From Phycisphaerae bacterium (GTDB lineage Bacteria > Planctomycetota > Phycisphaerae > Phycisphaerales > UBA1924), in assembly GCA_030429705.1 (NCBI GenBank), contig JAUIES010000001.1, positions 1,364,001 to 1,428,000 on the forward strand: 64,000 nucleotides of DNA. The letters run 5' to 3'. This document shows positions 46,301 to 54,530 of the stretch, piece by piece. Below the pieces are notes generated by a model that was not told the origin of the DNA, searched no databases, and saw only the letters and a list, made by a program, of their open reading frames with translations. The first letter of the stretch is position 1; each line of letters starts with the position of its first letter. The translations under genes and the position numbers were made by a program.

Positions 46301-46550
46301 CGCCACCACCGGGTCGGCTACGCATCATGCCCGCGAGCGCACTGATATCGACCGCTTCCACGGTTCCGTCCTGCGCAGGGTTGGTTTCATTGCCCTCGTT
46401 TTGAACCACAGGCTTGGTGTCCTGGTCGATGAACTTGGCACCGTCAGGCTCAGCCGAGGCCCAGGTCAACGCTCCGACACCAACCACCGCACCGGCGATG
46501 CCGATCAATGCCCGAGGTGTCACACTTCCGATCCGAAATTCGCGCTGCAT
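43347..46550 (-). CDS. Exported zinc metalloprotease (DUF5117/DUF5118-like)
   Basis: A 1067-residue exported protease. The N-terminus has a signal-anchor-like stretch (ALIGIAGAVVGVGALTWASA). The zinc motif HEVGHCIGLRHNF starts at residue 644, giving the extended HEXXHXXGXXH of metzincins, with a Met-turn-like segment after it (TTVMDYNPVNI). The sequence around it (GLRHNFKGSSLYS) and the earlier WYVEHTVP and DVRYNFIRWL match the DUF5117/DUF5118 peptidase family. An Asp/Glu/His/Lys-rich insert lies at ~585-612, before the catalytic site. A Gly-rich tail (GGGGFGGFGGLFG) ends the protein. The start at 46550 has AAAGGAG upstream. The leader contains a CGAGTG/CACTCG hairpin (46576-46594). Confidence 0.88.
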   Translation of the reverse strand: MQREFRIGSVTPRALIGIAGAVVGVGALTWASAEPDGAKFIDQDTKPVVQNEGNETNPAQDGTVEAVDISALAGMMRSRPGGGGGGGSDLPSWKDVSDGFEKVVSTTEGGSFYGIWHNKKENKILAELPRGYERQKHFFAMTVAGGEIFAGLQSGDRYCYWKRIGNNLALIEPEIGVRSTGDQESRDSVNMIFTDRVLLDVPIVATGPSGQPVIDFNGLLLGRATSFFGGSAAGAQSHLAEVSSAKAFPENVEIAYKVPVAGGVMKTLHYSISNIKGTPGFKPRKADPRVGFFTTSYRDLGKFDRDDVNIRYINRWHLEKADPKLKMSPPKEPIVWYVEHTVPVRYRRWVRAGIEYWNKAYEQVGIVGAIEVRFQDKNTGSHMEKDPEDVRYNFIRWLSNDVSTAIGPSRVNPLTGEILDADVVLTDGWIRVFTYQWNKLMPQLATEGMSPETLAWLAKNPTWDPRVRMADPVTREALLSGRGAEALSMHPAIASDPTLMGDDEFDGLIGRVSQQNGLCHAAHGKALSLATMRMHLTMGLPETLVATDDEDDYEIPAEMIEMLKEHPDLLAMIPAEHRAKVEAMLAGTLVMDDDAHGDDDHEDEQDEKDDHEDKDDMAPEVKEEMIDGVPESFVGQSLGELVAHEVGHCIGLRHNFKGSSLYSMDEINSDELKGKKPFATTVMDYNPVNIRMPGSGSEQGDYAVIDIGPYDMWAIEYGYGFGDTSKILERSAEPELQYGTDEDTWGPDPFARRYDLSSNPLDYANNLMELVQHHRANLLDGFVKDGDSWAKARQGYMITLSQQTQTLSMMSNWIGGAHVYRDKKGTPDSRAPIDVVSADLQREAMNYVITNAFRDEAFGLTTEILNHMTVDKWYDEAGMNDIFTDPTFTIHDTISGIQASAMTMLINPATLARVYDNEAFVPSNEDALTLPELLGAVSESVWTEIAEAPKKKTSTREPMISSLRRNLQREHVERLIDLSIPGSTAVGPADRAISTLARMTLKDLHERIDGLTKSSNAGKIDAYSMAHLSEVSQQIAKSLDAQYIYNTDDIGGGGFGGFGGLFGSNGR

Positions 46551-46697
46551 CACAGTTCTCCTTTGTGTGCGTCCCCGAGTGCGTTCAACACTCGAGCCGA
46601 TTGGTTCCATGTTGGCTGCTCGGTCGAGCAACCCGATCGACTCGCCAATGACGAGTCGTTCACGCATTGTACATACTACCGACTGTCAGAGATCATC

Positions 46698-47675
46698 CTA
46701 CGGAATTTCGCCAAAGGTCGTGGAAAACGCTTTCAACCCGATCAATGTCAACGACATCGCCACAAACACGCCCGCCGAAATCCTGAACGCAGGGTCATTC
46801 ACAGCCAGTTCCGTCGGGTCGTCATAGTGTCCCGCTTCGAGAAGTGTGATGCATCTGATCAACCCGTAGGTCGCCGGCAACATGGTCAGCCACAACAAGT
46901 TGAATCCGAGGTGATACGCGTCATTGCGTTCCTGAACGAAACCCGCATAGGTAATCAGCGTGGCCACCGCCGTCACCACGACAACCATCCGCAGCATCTC
47001 GTCCGAGTAGTCACCCTGCACGGATCGCGCCAAAGCCGCGTTTTCTGCTGATCCAAGCGTTCGCCGCTCACCGAGCCGTTTGCCAAACGCCAAAAACATG
47101 CTCAGGAAGAAAGTCACATTCAACAACCATGAACTGGGTCCGATCCCGACAGCCGCACACCCCGCCATCACGCGTATCACGAACCCCATCGAAAGACTAA
47201 TCACATCGATGATGACGATGTGTTTGAGTCCCGCCGAGTAGACCAGGACATTGCCGATGTGCAGAAACAGCAACAACCCAACCCATCCCGCCTGAGGCCA
47301 CGGAATGAACACCACAACGACCGCTGACACCAGAAACAGAACAAGCCCAAAAACCCCCGCCTGCTTCTTGGAGACAGCACCGCACGCGATCGGCCGTCGG
47401 CACTTGCGTGGATGGGCGCGGTCGCTCTCCGCATCCGCGAGGTCATTGAACACATAGCACCCGCTCGAAGCGAGCGAAAACGCCACGACCGCAAGCGTGG
47501 TCGCCCACACCAACGACCAGAACGCATCGCCCTCGACCGGATTATCCTGCAAAAAGTAGAACGGCCCGACAACGACGAAGGCGCTCTTCATCCACTGGTG
47601 AGGCCTCGCCAGTCGAATCAACTCACGCCACAACGCTTTCGCCGGACGCACGGGTTCGATCACAGCATCGCTCAA
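46698..47675 (-). CDS. UbiA family prenyltransferase, decaprenyl-phosphate phosphoribosyltransferase-like
   Basis: A 325-residue polytopic UbiA-superfamily protein with about eight to nine helices. The opening RLARPHQWMKSAFVV and the first aspartate motif FNDLADAESDRAHPRKCRRPIA (in part; NDxxDxxxD) match the branch containing mycobacterial DPPR synthase, which joins phosphoribosyl pyrophosphate to decaprenyl phosphate. It would make a lipid-linked ribose phosphate on the cytoplasmic face. Substrates are inferred from family only. It overlaps the upstream methyltransferase gene by 4 bases, so they form a pair. Confidence 0.85.
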   Translation of the reverse strand: MSDAVIEPVRPAKALWRELIRLARPHQWMKSAFVVVGPFYFLQDNPVEGDAFWSLVWATTLAVVAFSLASSGCYVFNDLADAESDRAHPRKCRRPIACGAVSKKQAGVFGLVLFLVSAVVVVFIPWPQAGWVGLLLFLHIGNVLVYSAGLKHIVIIDVISLSMGFVIRVMAGCAAVGIGPSSWLLNVTFFLSMFLAFGKRLGERRTLGSAENAALARSVQGDYSDEMLRMVVVVTAVATLITYAGFVQERNDAYHLGFNLLWLTMLPATYGLIRCITLLEAGHYDDPTELAVNDPAFRISAGVFVAMSLTLIGLKAFSTTFGEIP

Positions 47676-48355
47676 GATCCAACCTCGCTACTCACACAAG
47701 GCTCGTCCGGCAGTTTCGCGGATACTTCAGATACAGATCCAAATACCATGAACTGCAACTTGCCCCCAAACAGGGTGTTCACGAACGGTGGGTAGAGTCG
47801 CATCGCATCATGTCGCTCGATCGCGGACAAGCCGTGCCGAACCAGCGTGGCTGTCCATTCATCCGGGGTGTTGTATCGAAACAGGCAAGGCACGCCATAC
47901 GGAGCGTTGGCTGCCCAATCCATGAACGAAACGCGTTGTTGAGCCAAAATACCCCTGATCTGGTGGTCTTTAATGATCACCATGCGGCGTGCCACACGAC
48001 AGCATTCGGCGATCAGGCCGTCCGGTTCGGGCTCGTGGTGTAACACATCGGCCACCATCACGACATCATAACTCTTGTCCTCGAAAGGCATTGTGCCGCC
48101 GTCATACGCATGGACAGTGATCGGCTCGCCGCCGCGCACCACCCGTTCGAGCCCTTCCGCGACCAATCCTGGCGGCGATCGATCGTCATCCAACAACGCC
48201 TTGCCCAGTGTTCCGACACCACACCCCACATCGAGGATCCGATCGTCCTGTTGCAAGTGGGGCGTGATCACGCGAACCAATTCGCGCAACCGGGCGTTAT
48301 AGATGGGCTTGTGCATCGCCGACATCAAAGAAGAAAATGGTCGAGGCAGTGTCAT
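47672..48355 (-). CDS. SAM-dependent class I methyltransferase
   Basis: A 227-residue methyltransferase with a clear SAM-binding motif I (ILDVGCGVGTLGKALL), motif II-like DVVMVADVLHHE and HEPEPDGLIAECCRVARR. It resembles the Methyltransf_11 group. The N-terminal helices are short. The acceptor is unknown; translational coupling to the phosphoribosyltransferase-like gene suggests a lipid or lipid-linked sugar substrate, which is inference. It diverges from the GT-C-like gene with about 85 bases between starts. Confidence 0.87.
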   Translation of the reverse strand: MTLPRPFSSLMSAMHKPIYNARLRELVRVITPHLQQDDRILDVGCGVGTLGKALLDDDRSPPGLVAEGLERVVRGGEPITVHAYDGGTMPFEDKSYDVVMVADVLHHEPEPDGLIAECCRVARRMVIIKDHQIRGILAQQRVSFMDWAANAPYGVPCLFRYNTPDEWTATLVRHGLSAIERHDAMRLYPPFVNTLFGGKLQFMVFGSVSEVSAKLPDEPCVSSEVGS

Positions 48356-48439
48356 CCACGCTCCTGAATCGCCCCTGACCAGTACAGGGGATGAAAGTCT
48401 ACAGTGTCACCATACCCATCGGCCGAGCAGGAAGGAACC

Positions 48440-49909
48440 GTGCAAGACCGACCCCCTCGTCAACTCGCAATTCTCACTCCGTCCAAGTGGTGGGTCACCG
48501 CCCTTCTGATCGGCTTGCTGTTCTACGCCTTCGCACTCCCAATTGTTTTCTCGTCCAGCGCAATCGAAGGCCGAGCCGCGGCCGATCACCTTAACTACCA
48601 CGAACCTGTCATCCATACTTTCGCTGACGATTGGCCTCGCCCGGACCTGTCCAACTACCACTCCGCAACCACGCCGCTGTATCACCTGATCCTCGCCGGG
48701 GTCGAAGTTGCTCTGAGCCCAACGCGACGCGGCATGATGCTGGTGGCGAGCGTATGGACACTTGCGCTGTTCACACTGTTGGCGAGCACCATCCGCTTGT
48801 CTCCCAAGCAAGCGATCCCATTGCTGCTTCCGGTCGTGGCATCAATGTATGTCTTGTTTCCGGGGATTTGGCTTCTTCCAGACAATGCCGGTTGGCTTGG
48901 GGTCTTTGCCATCCTTGTTCTATCCCTTCGCCAGCGGGTGTCGTGGCGCACACTTGCCTGGTCGGGCGTGTTGCTGGTTCAACTGGTGCTCATCCGACAG
49001 ATTCACCTGTGGGCAGCCGGTGTCATCTGGGCCGCAGCGTGGCTTGGTTCGCAGCCAACTCCTCCCGGTCACAACGCACGCAACATCGAATCACACCATG
49101 ACACAATCGACGCGGTCGCCATGATCAGATCGCTACTGACCATCTCGCGTGGGCGCATGGTCCGTCTTGGTCTGGCGTTAGCCTGCACACTTCCTGCGTT
49201 TGTCGCGGTTGTCTATTTCGTCAACCTCTGGGACGGATTCGTCGTGCCCCGCTATCAAGAGGGACACCACGGCGGGTATCACGGCTGGAATCCGGCGACA
49301 CCCGCATTTCACCTCGCGATCGTCGGTTCATTTGCACCGTTCTTTGCGGGTTACCTCCTGCCGGGTTTCAGACGACTCTGCCGCAACCCAGGTGTCCTGA
49401 TCGGTGCGATCGTGCTTGCGCTCATGTTGGTCGTGATACCAGAGACGACCTACGCGACGGATCTTGGCCGAAAGAGCGGGCTCTGGAACCTCGTCAAGGC
49501 TGCTCCGGTCATCGCCGGGCATACTTCGGTCGTCCTGATCGTCCTCGCACCGATCGGTGTGATCACGATTGCCTCGCTTCTGGCCGCGATCGATCGGCGC
49601 AGCGCCTGGATCTACCTCGGAGCGTTCGTCGCGTTCAACGCCGCCCAGACCGCAAGCCCGCAGCTGTGGCAGCGATACCACGAGCCGTTTATTCTGATCA
49701 TGCTCGCTCTCATGGCGGCTGCTGTCGTGCGGGCGCGTCGCGGTGCTGATGAAGCGTCTCCCGTGCGACTCTGGCAGTTGCTCGGCCCGGCGTTGCTCGG
49801 GTGTGCCCTCGGCGCTCTGTCGATCTGGACGGTCCTCAACGATTCACCCGCAGTGCCTCTCGAAACCGGCGACTTCGAACGATCGGTTGACTATGAACCA
49901 CTCATCTGA
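48440..49909 (+). CDS. Polytopic membrane protein, possible GT-C glycosyltransferase
   Basis: A 489-residue protein with roughly ten transmembrane helices and no family I can name with certainty. The first periplasmic loop after helix 1 has acidic and His/Tyr residues (DHLNYHEPVIHTFADDWP, SNYHSATTPLYHL). That layout is typical of GT-C lipid-sugar transferases and somewhat reminiscent of the ALG10-type family. The GTG at 48440 is preferred as start because AGGAAGGA lies 5 bases upstream; an upstream GTG at 48404 is possible. Context (lipid-ribose synthase, methyltransferase, gmd) favours an envelope glycan role. Confidence 0.75.
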   Translation: MQDRPPRQLAILTPSKWWVTALLIGLLFYAFALPIVFSSSAIEGRAAADHLNYHEPVIHTFADDWPRPDLSNYHSATTPLYHLILAGVEVALSPTRRGMMLVASVWTLALFTLLASTIRLSPKQAIPLLLPVVASMYVLFPGIWLLPDNAGWLGVFAILVLSLRQRVSWRTLAWSGVLLVQLVLIRQIHLWAAGVIWAAAWLGSQPTPPGHNARNIESHHDTIDAVAMIRSLLTISRGRMVRLGLALACTLPAFVAVVYFVNLWDGFVVPRYQEGHHGGYHGWNPATPAFHLAIVGSFAPFFAGYLLPGFRRLCRNPGVLIGAIVLALMLVVIPETTYATDLGRKSGLWNLVKAAPVIAGHTSVVLIVLAPIGVITIASLLAAIDRRSAWIYLGAFVAFNAAQTASPQLWQRYHEPFILIMLALMAAAVVRARRGADEASPVRLWQLLGPALLGCALGALSIWTVLNDSPAVPLETGDFERSVDYEPLI

Positions 49910-49951
49910 ACTTCTGTCCACCAAACCCTCGACCGACCGAAAGCAACAGTG

Positions 49952-51016
49952 ATGACCAACACCGAAACACAACGGGCGCTCATCACCGGCATCACCGGCC
50001 AGGACGGGAGTTACCTCGCAGAACTCCTCCTCGAAAAGGGGTACGAGGTCCACGGGCTCATCCGGCGCTCGAGCACCTTCAACACCGATCGGCTCGATCA
50101 CCTGTATCAAGACCCGCACATCGATGGTGCCCGGCTTCGGCTGCACTATGGCGACCTGACCGACGGCAACAGCGTTGACAAGATCGTCCGCGAAGTGCGA
50201 CCGCATGAGGTCTACAACCTCGGCGCGCAAAGTCATGTCCGCGTCAGTTTCGACTTGCCCATCTACACCGCTGAGTCGGTCGCGACGGGCGCGATGCGGT
50301 TGCTCGAAGCGGTTCGACAGTTTCAGAACGCCGCTGACCATCAGGTGCGGTACTACCAGGCGAGTTCGAGCGAACAGTTTGGCAAGGTCGCCGAAACCCC
50401 GCAGCGTGAAACGACACCCTTCCACCCGCGATCGCCGTATGGGTGCGCCAAAGTCATGGCCCACGCGGCAACCGTCAACTACCGCGAGGGGTACGGCCTG
50501 CACGCGTCCTGCGGCATCCTCTTCAACCACGAAAGCCCGAGACGAGGCGAAACCTTTGTCACTCGAAAAATCACGCGAGCCGTCGGACGCATCGCGACCG
50601 GTTTGCAGGACAAGGTCTACCTCGGCAATCTCGATGCGCAGCGTGACTGGGGCTTTGCCGGTGACTATGTCGAAATGATGTGGCGCATGCTGCAGCAGGA
50701 CAAACCCGACGACTATGTTGTGGCGACCGGAAAAACCTGGAGTGTGCGCACCTTTGCCGAACTTGCGTTTTCCATGGCCGGGCTCGACTTCGACGACCAT
50801 GTCGAATACGACGAACGCTACCTGCGCCCGGCGGAGGTCGATCTGCTTCTCGGGGATGCGTCCAAAGCCGAAGCCGAACTCGGGTGGACCCCACGCACGA
50901 GTTTTGAGGAACTGGTCCGCATGATGGTTGAGCATGATCTGGAACTGGCAAGGCGCGAGAAAACCCTGCGCGATGCCGGCCACGCCATGCCCGATTTTAC
51001 CGGTCACGACCAATAG
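49952..51016 (+). CDS. gmd: GDP-mannose 4,6-dehydratase
   Basis: A 354-residue extended short-chain dehydrogenase that converts GDP-mannose to GDP-4-keto-6-deoxymannose, the first step to GDP-fucose. The NAD(P) site is [17 protein letters not shown]; family marks are [31 protein letters not shown], the catalytic tyrosine/lysine pair in [31 protein letters not shown] (in part) and [18 protein letters not shown]. The ATG at 49952 is used; a GTG one codon earlier is possible. The next pathway enzyme appears as the partial fcl-like gene at the right edge. Confidence 0.95.
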   Translation: MTNTETQRALITGITGQDGSYLAELLLEKGYEVHGLIRRSSTFNTDRLDHLYQDPHIDGARLRLHYGDLTDGNSVDKIVREVRPHEVYNLGAQSHVRVSFDLPIYTAESVATGAMRLLEAVRQFQNAADHQVRYYQASSSEQFGKVAETPQRETTPFHPRSPYGCAKVMAHAATVNYREGYGLHASCGILFNHESPRRGETFVTRKITRAVGRIATGLQDKVYLGNLDAQRDWGFAGDYVEMMWRMLQQDKPDDYVVATGKTWSVRTFAELAFSMAGLDFDDHVEYDERYLRPAEVDLLLGDASKAEAELGWTPRTSFEELVRMMVEHDLELARREKTLRDAGHAMPDFTGHDQ

Positions 51017-51070
51017 CCCCCCCGAGCCGGCCGTCAGGCATGCACAACCCACATGCGATCGACGAAGAAA

Positions 51071-51098
51071 AAGCCCGAGGATAACCATCCTCGGGCTT
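51071..51098 (-). terminator. Intrinsic terminator of the subtilase gene
   Basis: A perfect 12-bp stem (AAGCCCGAGGAT / ATCCTCGGGCTT) with a 4-base loop. Read on the minus strand it is followed by TTTTCTTC, and it lies 29 bases after the subtilase stop. It could also act on gmd from the other side, but there the tract after the stem is not T-rich. Confidence 0.85.
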
Positions 51099-51126
51099 CA
51101 GTCTGACTCAAGTTGAACAATGCGGT

Positions 51127-53286
51127 TTACGGGCAACCGGCGCTAAACGCACTCAGGAATGCCTGCACATCGAAGAAGTTGAACACATCATCATCGATGA
51201 TGTCCGCGTCCGGATCCATCGCACTGAATGCAGCGAGATAGTCCTGCACATCAAAGAAATCGAGAACGGTGTCATTGTTCCAGTCGGCGAGGCACGGGTT
51301 GTCAACGGCTTCTGTGACATCGCCGGTGATGACGATTGAGTATCCTTGGCTGCCCACATTGACCGCGGTTGCGTCAATACGCACCGTGTAGGAGCCCGCA
51401 GCCGGCGCAGGCAGGTACACCATTTCAACATTGTTGCGGAAGTCCGCACTGCCGCCGTTGACCGAGAAGCCGCCGCTGAACACATTGCCGAGGTACACGC
51501 CGTTCGGCGAATCGACCGACAGGTCGAGGTTGTTGACATATGCAGGGTTGGCGTTCACATTGCCTGGTGAATCGTGCCAAACGAGCGTGACTTTGAGCGG
51601 CTCGAAGAAACTGTTGACATCAAATTCGACTTCAACAAAGTCACCCGTGTTGAGTGCGTCGTTTGCACCGATACGCACATCGCGCACGATGATGTTGCGG
51701 TCGCCGTCATCGAACACGAGGCTGTTGTCGAGTTTGACGCGCCCCCAACCCTCCTGATTGGAGGGATACCCGGCGATGCCTGTCATGTCAACAGTTGAGT
51801 TGAGCAAGGTGGCTTTGACCAGAGCGCCGGATGGTGTAAAGCCGTCCTCAGGGACCGCCGCCCCGGTTGGGTAGAACCCATCCATGTAATACTGGCGTGC
51901 GAGCAAGCCGGCACCAGCAATCGCCGGTGCAGCCATAGAAGTGCCGGTCAATCCAGTCGTGCTGCAACCAGAACCGAACGCGGACCGCGTGTTACAACCG
52001 GGCGCAAAAATCTCAGGCTTGCGTCGACCATCATTGGTCAAGCCGCGCCCGCCTGAACAGAAGTTCGCCGAGCTGCCAGCATCTTGCGACGCGCCAACTG
52101 CAAGGACATTCTTGGCATTTTCAGGGTTCTTCAGGGTTGAAGTGTTGGTAACCGCGAAGATGACGAGATTGTCGTCATTATCCCAACTGAATACATCGAT
52201 ATTGCGAGCGAGCGAATCGTAGTTGGTCGTGCCGTCGTTGCCCCAACTGTTGGTGTGGACGGCCGCGCCCTGGTTGTAGTGTTGATTCAAGTTTGAGAGG
52301 AACCCACCTGCGCTGGCGGTTGTGTCATAGACAAGTTTGCCGCCGTAGGCGATGCCGCGCGTGTCACCGGTGGTGCCTGCGTCGCCGACTGCCGTGCCTG
52401 CAACATGTGTGCCGTGCACATCACTTCCGAAACTGGTGTTGTACGCGACGACCTTTCGATGGTTTGCGCCGACGGGGTCACCTTCAGCATCGCGGAATGA
52501 GCAGTGGTTGTAGTTCACCTTGCCGTCCATGATGCCGACGATCTGCCCGGTGCCTGTGATGCCGTGGTCATAGATCGGCGTGTTGTTGGACTGGTTGCTT
52601 TGCACGACCCAGCGCACCGTGGCGTTGCGGTAGGTGATCTCGGTTGTGTCTTCGATCCAGCGCACGCCTCCGATGGCTGCGACGGCCTCGGCGGATGCGA
52701 GCGGTATGGTGGCGGAGAGGGTCATCTCGCGCCCAGACCAGTTTTCTTCGGTGATTGCAAGGCCGTCGATCGCGCCGAGGGCTTGGCGTGTTTCGTTGAG
52801 GTTTGCGCCCGGCCAGAGCATGATCTCGACCGCATAGAGCCCGGCGTTGCGCAGATCGATGCGTTCTTGCGAAACGAGCACCTGTCGGCCGAGGTCGGGT
52901 GATACTTTCCATTCGTCTTCGAATGCGCCGATCCAACTGACGAACGCCATGTCGCGGAGCAGGCCGATGTCGGCACCACTCAGGTCGGCAGCATACGCGA
53001 AATCAGGCAGATAATCGTGCAGCACGACTCCGGCGCTGCGCAGGTCTTCGCGCTGCGCAGGTGTGATCGGTCCGGTGAGTTGGATCACCGCAACGCGTTC
53101 GGTCATATCCACCGGGACAGCCGGTCGCGCGAGCACATTGTTATCCGCAGTTGTAAAGACATCTCCGGTGCGTAGTTTCAACACCCCGGCTCGTTGCGTG
53201 ACATCATTGGCTGTTGCCAGTCCGGTAACACTGAACAGCAACAGCCCCGCGGTGATGCGGCGGCCACAGAACTTCCGATCATTCAT
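51127..53286 (-). CDS. Exported S8 subtilisin-like protease with GC-type dockerin-like tail
   Basis: A 719-residue secreted serine protease. The signal peptide spans about residues 10-27 (ending LATA). The catalytic triad is D254 (IVGIMDGKVN), H291 (HGTHVAGT) and S450 (GTSMAAP), with a likely oxyanion asparagine N381 (FAVTN). A propeptide-like region precedes the domain and a beta domain follows (~540-660). The last ~60 residues have two calcium-loop-like repeats (DWNNDTVLDFFDVQDYL and a degenerate second DDDVFNFFDVQAFL) ending in AGCP. This matches the GC-type dockerin-like sorting tail of Phycisphaerae exoproteins. It would be attached to or secreted from the cell surface. Confidence 0.92.
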   Translation of the reverse strand: MNDRKFCGRRITAGLLLFSVTGLATANDVTQRAGVLKLRTGDVFTTADNNVLARPAVPVDMTERVAVIQLTGPITPAQREDLRSAGVVLHDYLPDFAYAADLSGADIGLLRDMAFVSWIGAFEDEWKVSPDLGRQVLVSQERIDLRNAGLYAVEIMLWPGANLNETRQALGAIDGLAITEENWSGREMTLSATIPLASAEAVAAIGGVRWIEDTTEITYRNATVRWVVQSNQSNNTPIYDHGITGTGQIVGIMDGKVNYNHCSFRDAEGDPVGANHRKVVAYNTSFGSDVHGTHVAGTAVGDAGTTGDTRGIAYGGKLVYDTTASAGGFLSNLNQHYNQGAAVHTNSWGNDGTTNYDSLARNIDVFSWDNDDNLVIFAVTNTSTLKNPENAKNVLAVGASQDAGSSANFCSGGRGLTNDGRRKPEIFAPGCNTRSAFGSGCSTTGLTGTSMAAPAIAGAGLLARQYYMDGFYPTGAAVPEDGFTPSGALVKATLLNSTVDMTGIAGYPSNQEGWGRVKLDNSLVFDDGDRNIIVRDVRIGANDALNTGDFVEVEFDVNSFFEPLKVTLVWHDSPGNVNANPAYVNNLDLSVDSPNGVYLGNVFSGGFSVNGGSADFRNNVEMVYLPAPAAGSYTVRIDATAVNVGSQGYSIVITGDVTEAVDNPCLADWNNDTVLDFFDVQDYLAAFSAMDPDADIIDDDVFNFFDVQAFLSAFSAGCP

Positions 53287-53486
53287 CGGTGACTCCCTTG
53301 GAACGAAAACCCCTCAACCCTCAAAGCGCGATCGCTTCAAGCAGTGTAACGACGATCGGCGCGATTCAAGACAGAAAAATGTCCAGTCATACACCGCGCG
53401 CCCCTCGTTCTGTCCCTACGACACACGCCGATGAACAGTTCCCAGTCCGATCATCATCCCGATCAATGAGCGCGATACGATGACCC

Positions 53487-54530
53487 GTGATACAGACCGC
53501 CCCCACAAGCAAACCGACCATCGCCATAACGATGGGCGACCCCGGCGGGATCGGCCCGGAGATCATCGCCGCTGCACTCGATGATCGAGCGCTGCGTGCG
53601 CGAGCGAGGCACATCGTTCTTGGGTCAGTTTCTGTTCTGGAACGGGCAGCAGCCCAGCGCGGCATCGAGCCGTATTGGTGGACGGTCCCGTTCGGTTCAC
53701 CCGCGGCTCAGGATGCCAAAGCGCACGATGTCGTCGTCCTCGATACTGATCGTGCGTGGGGGCCCATCGAACCGATCGCGCAGGCTGCCAAGAGCGCAGG
53801 CGCGTATTCGTATCGACTGGTCGAAGAAGCGATCGGTCTGTGTCAGTCGTCGTCAGCATTGCAGGCCCGCGGCATCGTGACAGGTCCGATTTGTAAAGAA
53901 GCGTGGTCACTTGCAGGGAAGACTCGATTTCCGGGGCACACCGAGTTGCTCGCACACCACTTTGGTGTCAAGCGGGTCGCGATGATGTTCGTGGGCCCAG
54001 CGCTGCGCGTGGTGCTCGCGACCGTGCATGTGCCTTTGATGGAGGTCCGCAATTTGCTGACCATCGGCAGGGTGCTAGATGCGATCGAGTTGGGCGCACA
54101 GGGGTGTCGCACCGTCGGTATCGAAAAACCTCGCATTGCGGTGTGTGGCCTCAACCCGCACGCGGGTGAGCATGGCATTCTCGGTGACGAAGAGACACGA
54201 CTCATACAACCGGCGATCGACATCGCCAGACAGCAGGGGATTGATGCGCACGGCCCGTTCCCGGCGGACACGATTTTTCTCGATGCAATTGCGCACCGAT
54301 TCGACCTCGTCGTTGCGATGTATCACGACCAGGGCCTGATCCCGGTCAAACTGATCGCGCGCGACGAGACAGTCAACATGACGGTCGGTTTACCAGTCAT
54401 CCGCACCAGTCCTGACCACGGCACGGCATTCGATATTGCTGGTCGAGGGCGCGCCAACTTCGGCTCAATGAAGGCAGCCATTCGACTCGCGCAGGAAGCC
54501 GCAGTACCGGTTGGAATGTCACATGGGTGA
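53487..54530 (+). CDS. pdxA: 4-hydroxythreonine-4-phosphate dehydrogenase
   Basis: A 347-residue PdxA, the NAD-dependent dehydrogenase of the DXP-dependent vitamin B6 pathway. Marks are ITMGDPGGIGPEII at the N-terminus, GPICKEAWSLAG, FPGHTELLAHHF with a metal histidine, CGLNPHAGEHGILGDEE, GPFPADTIF and MYHDQGLIPVKL. The start is a GTG at 53487 without a strong ribosome binding site. The 200-base region upstream, between it and the divergent subtilase, shows no other gene. It overlaps the MATE gene by 8 bases. Confidence 0.94.
   Translation: MIQTAPTSKPTIAITMGDPGGIGPEIIAAALDDRALRARARHIVLGSVSVLERAAAQRGIEPYWWTVPFGSPAAQDAKAHDVVVLDTDRAWGPIEPIAQAAKSAGAYSYRLVEEAIGLCQSSSALQARGIVTGPICKEAWSLAGKTRFPGHTELLAHHFGVKRVAMMFVGPALRVVLATVHVPLMEVRNLLTIGRVLDAIELGAQGCRTVGIEKPRIAVCGLNPHAGEHGILGDEETRLIQPAIDIARQQGIDAHGPFPADTIFLDAIAHRFDLVVAMYHDQGLIPVKLIARDETVNMTVGLPVIRTSPDHGTAFDIAGRGRANFGSMKAAIRLAQEAAVPVGMSHG

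Noticed and set aside
46660-46697. Promoter-like TACAAT box upstream of the metalloprotease gene
   Set aside because: The -10-like box has no -35 at acceptable spacing on the minus strand.
49844-51088. A 414-codon minus-strand open frame opposite gmd
   Set aside because: Gmd motifs are complete on the plus strand; the antisense translation shows no family features.
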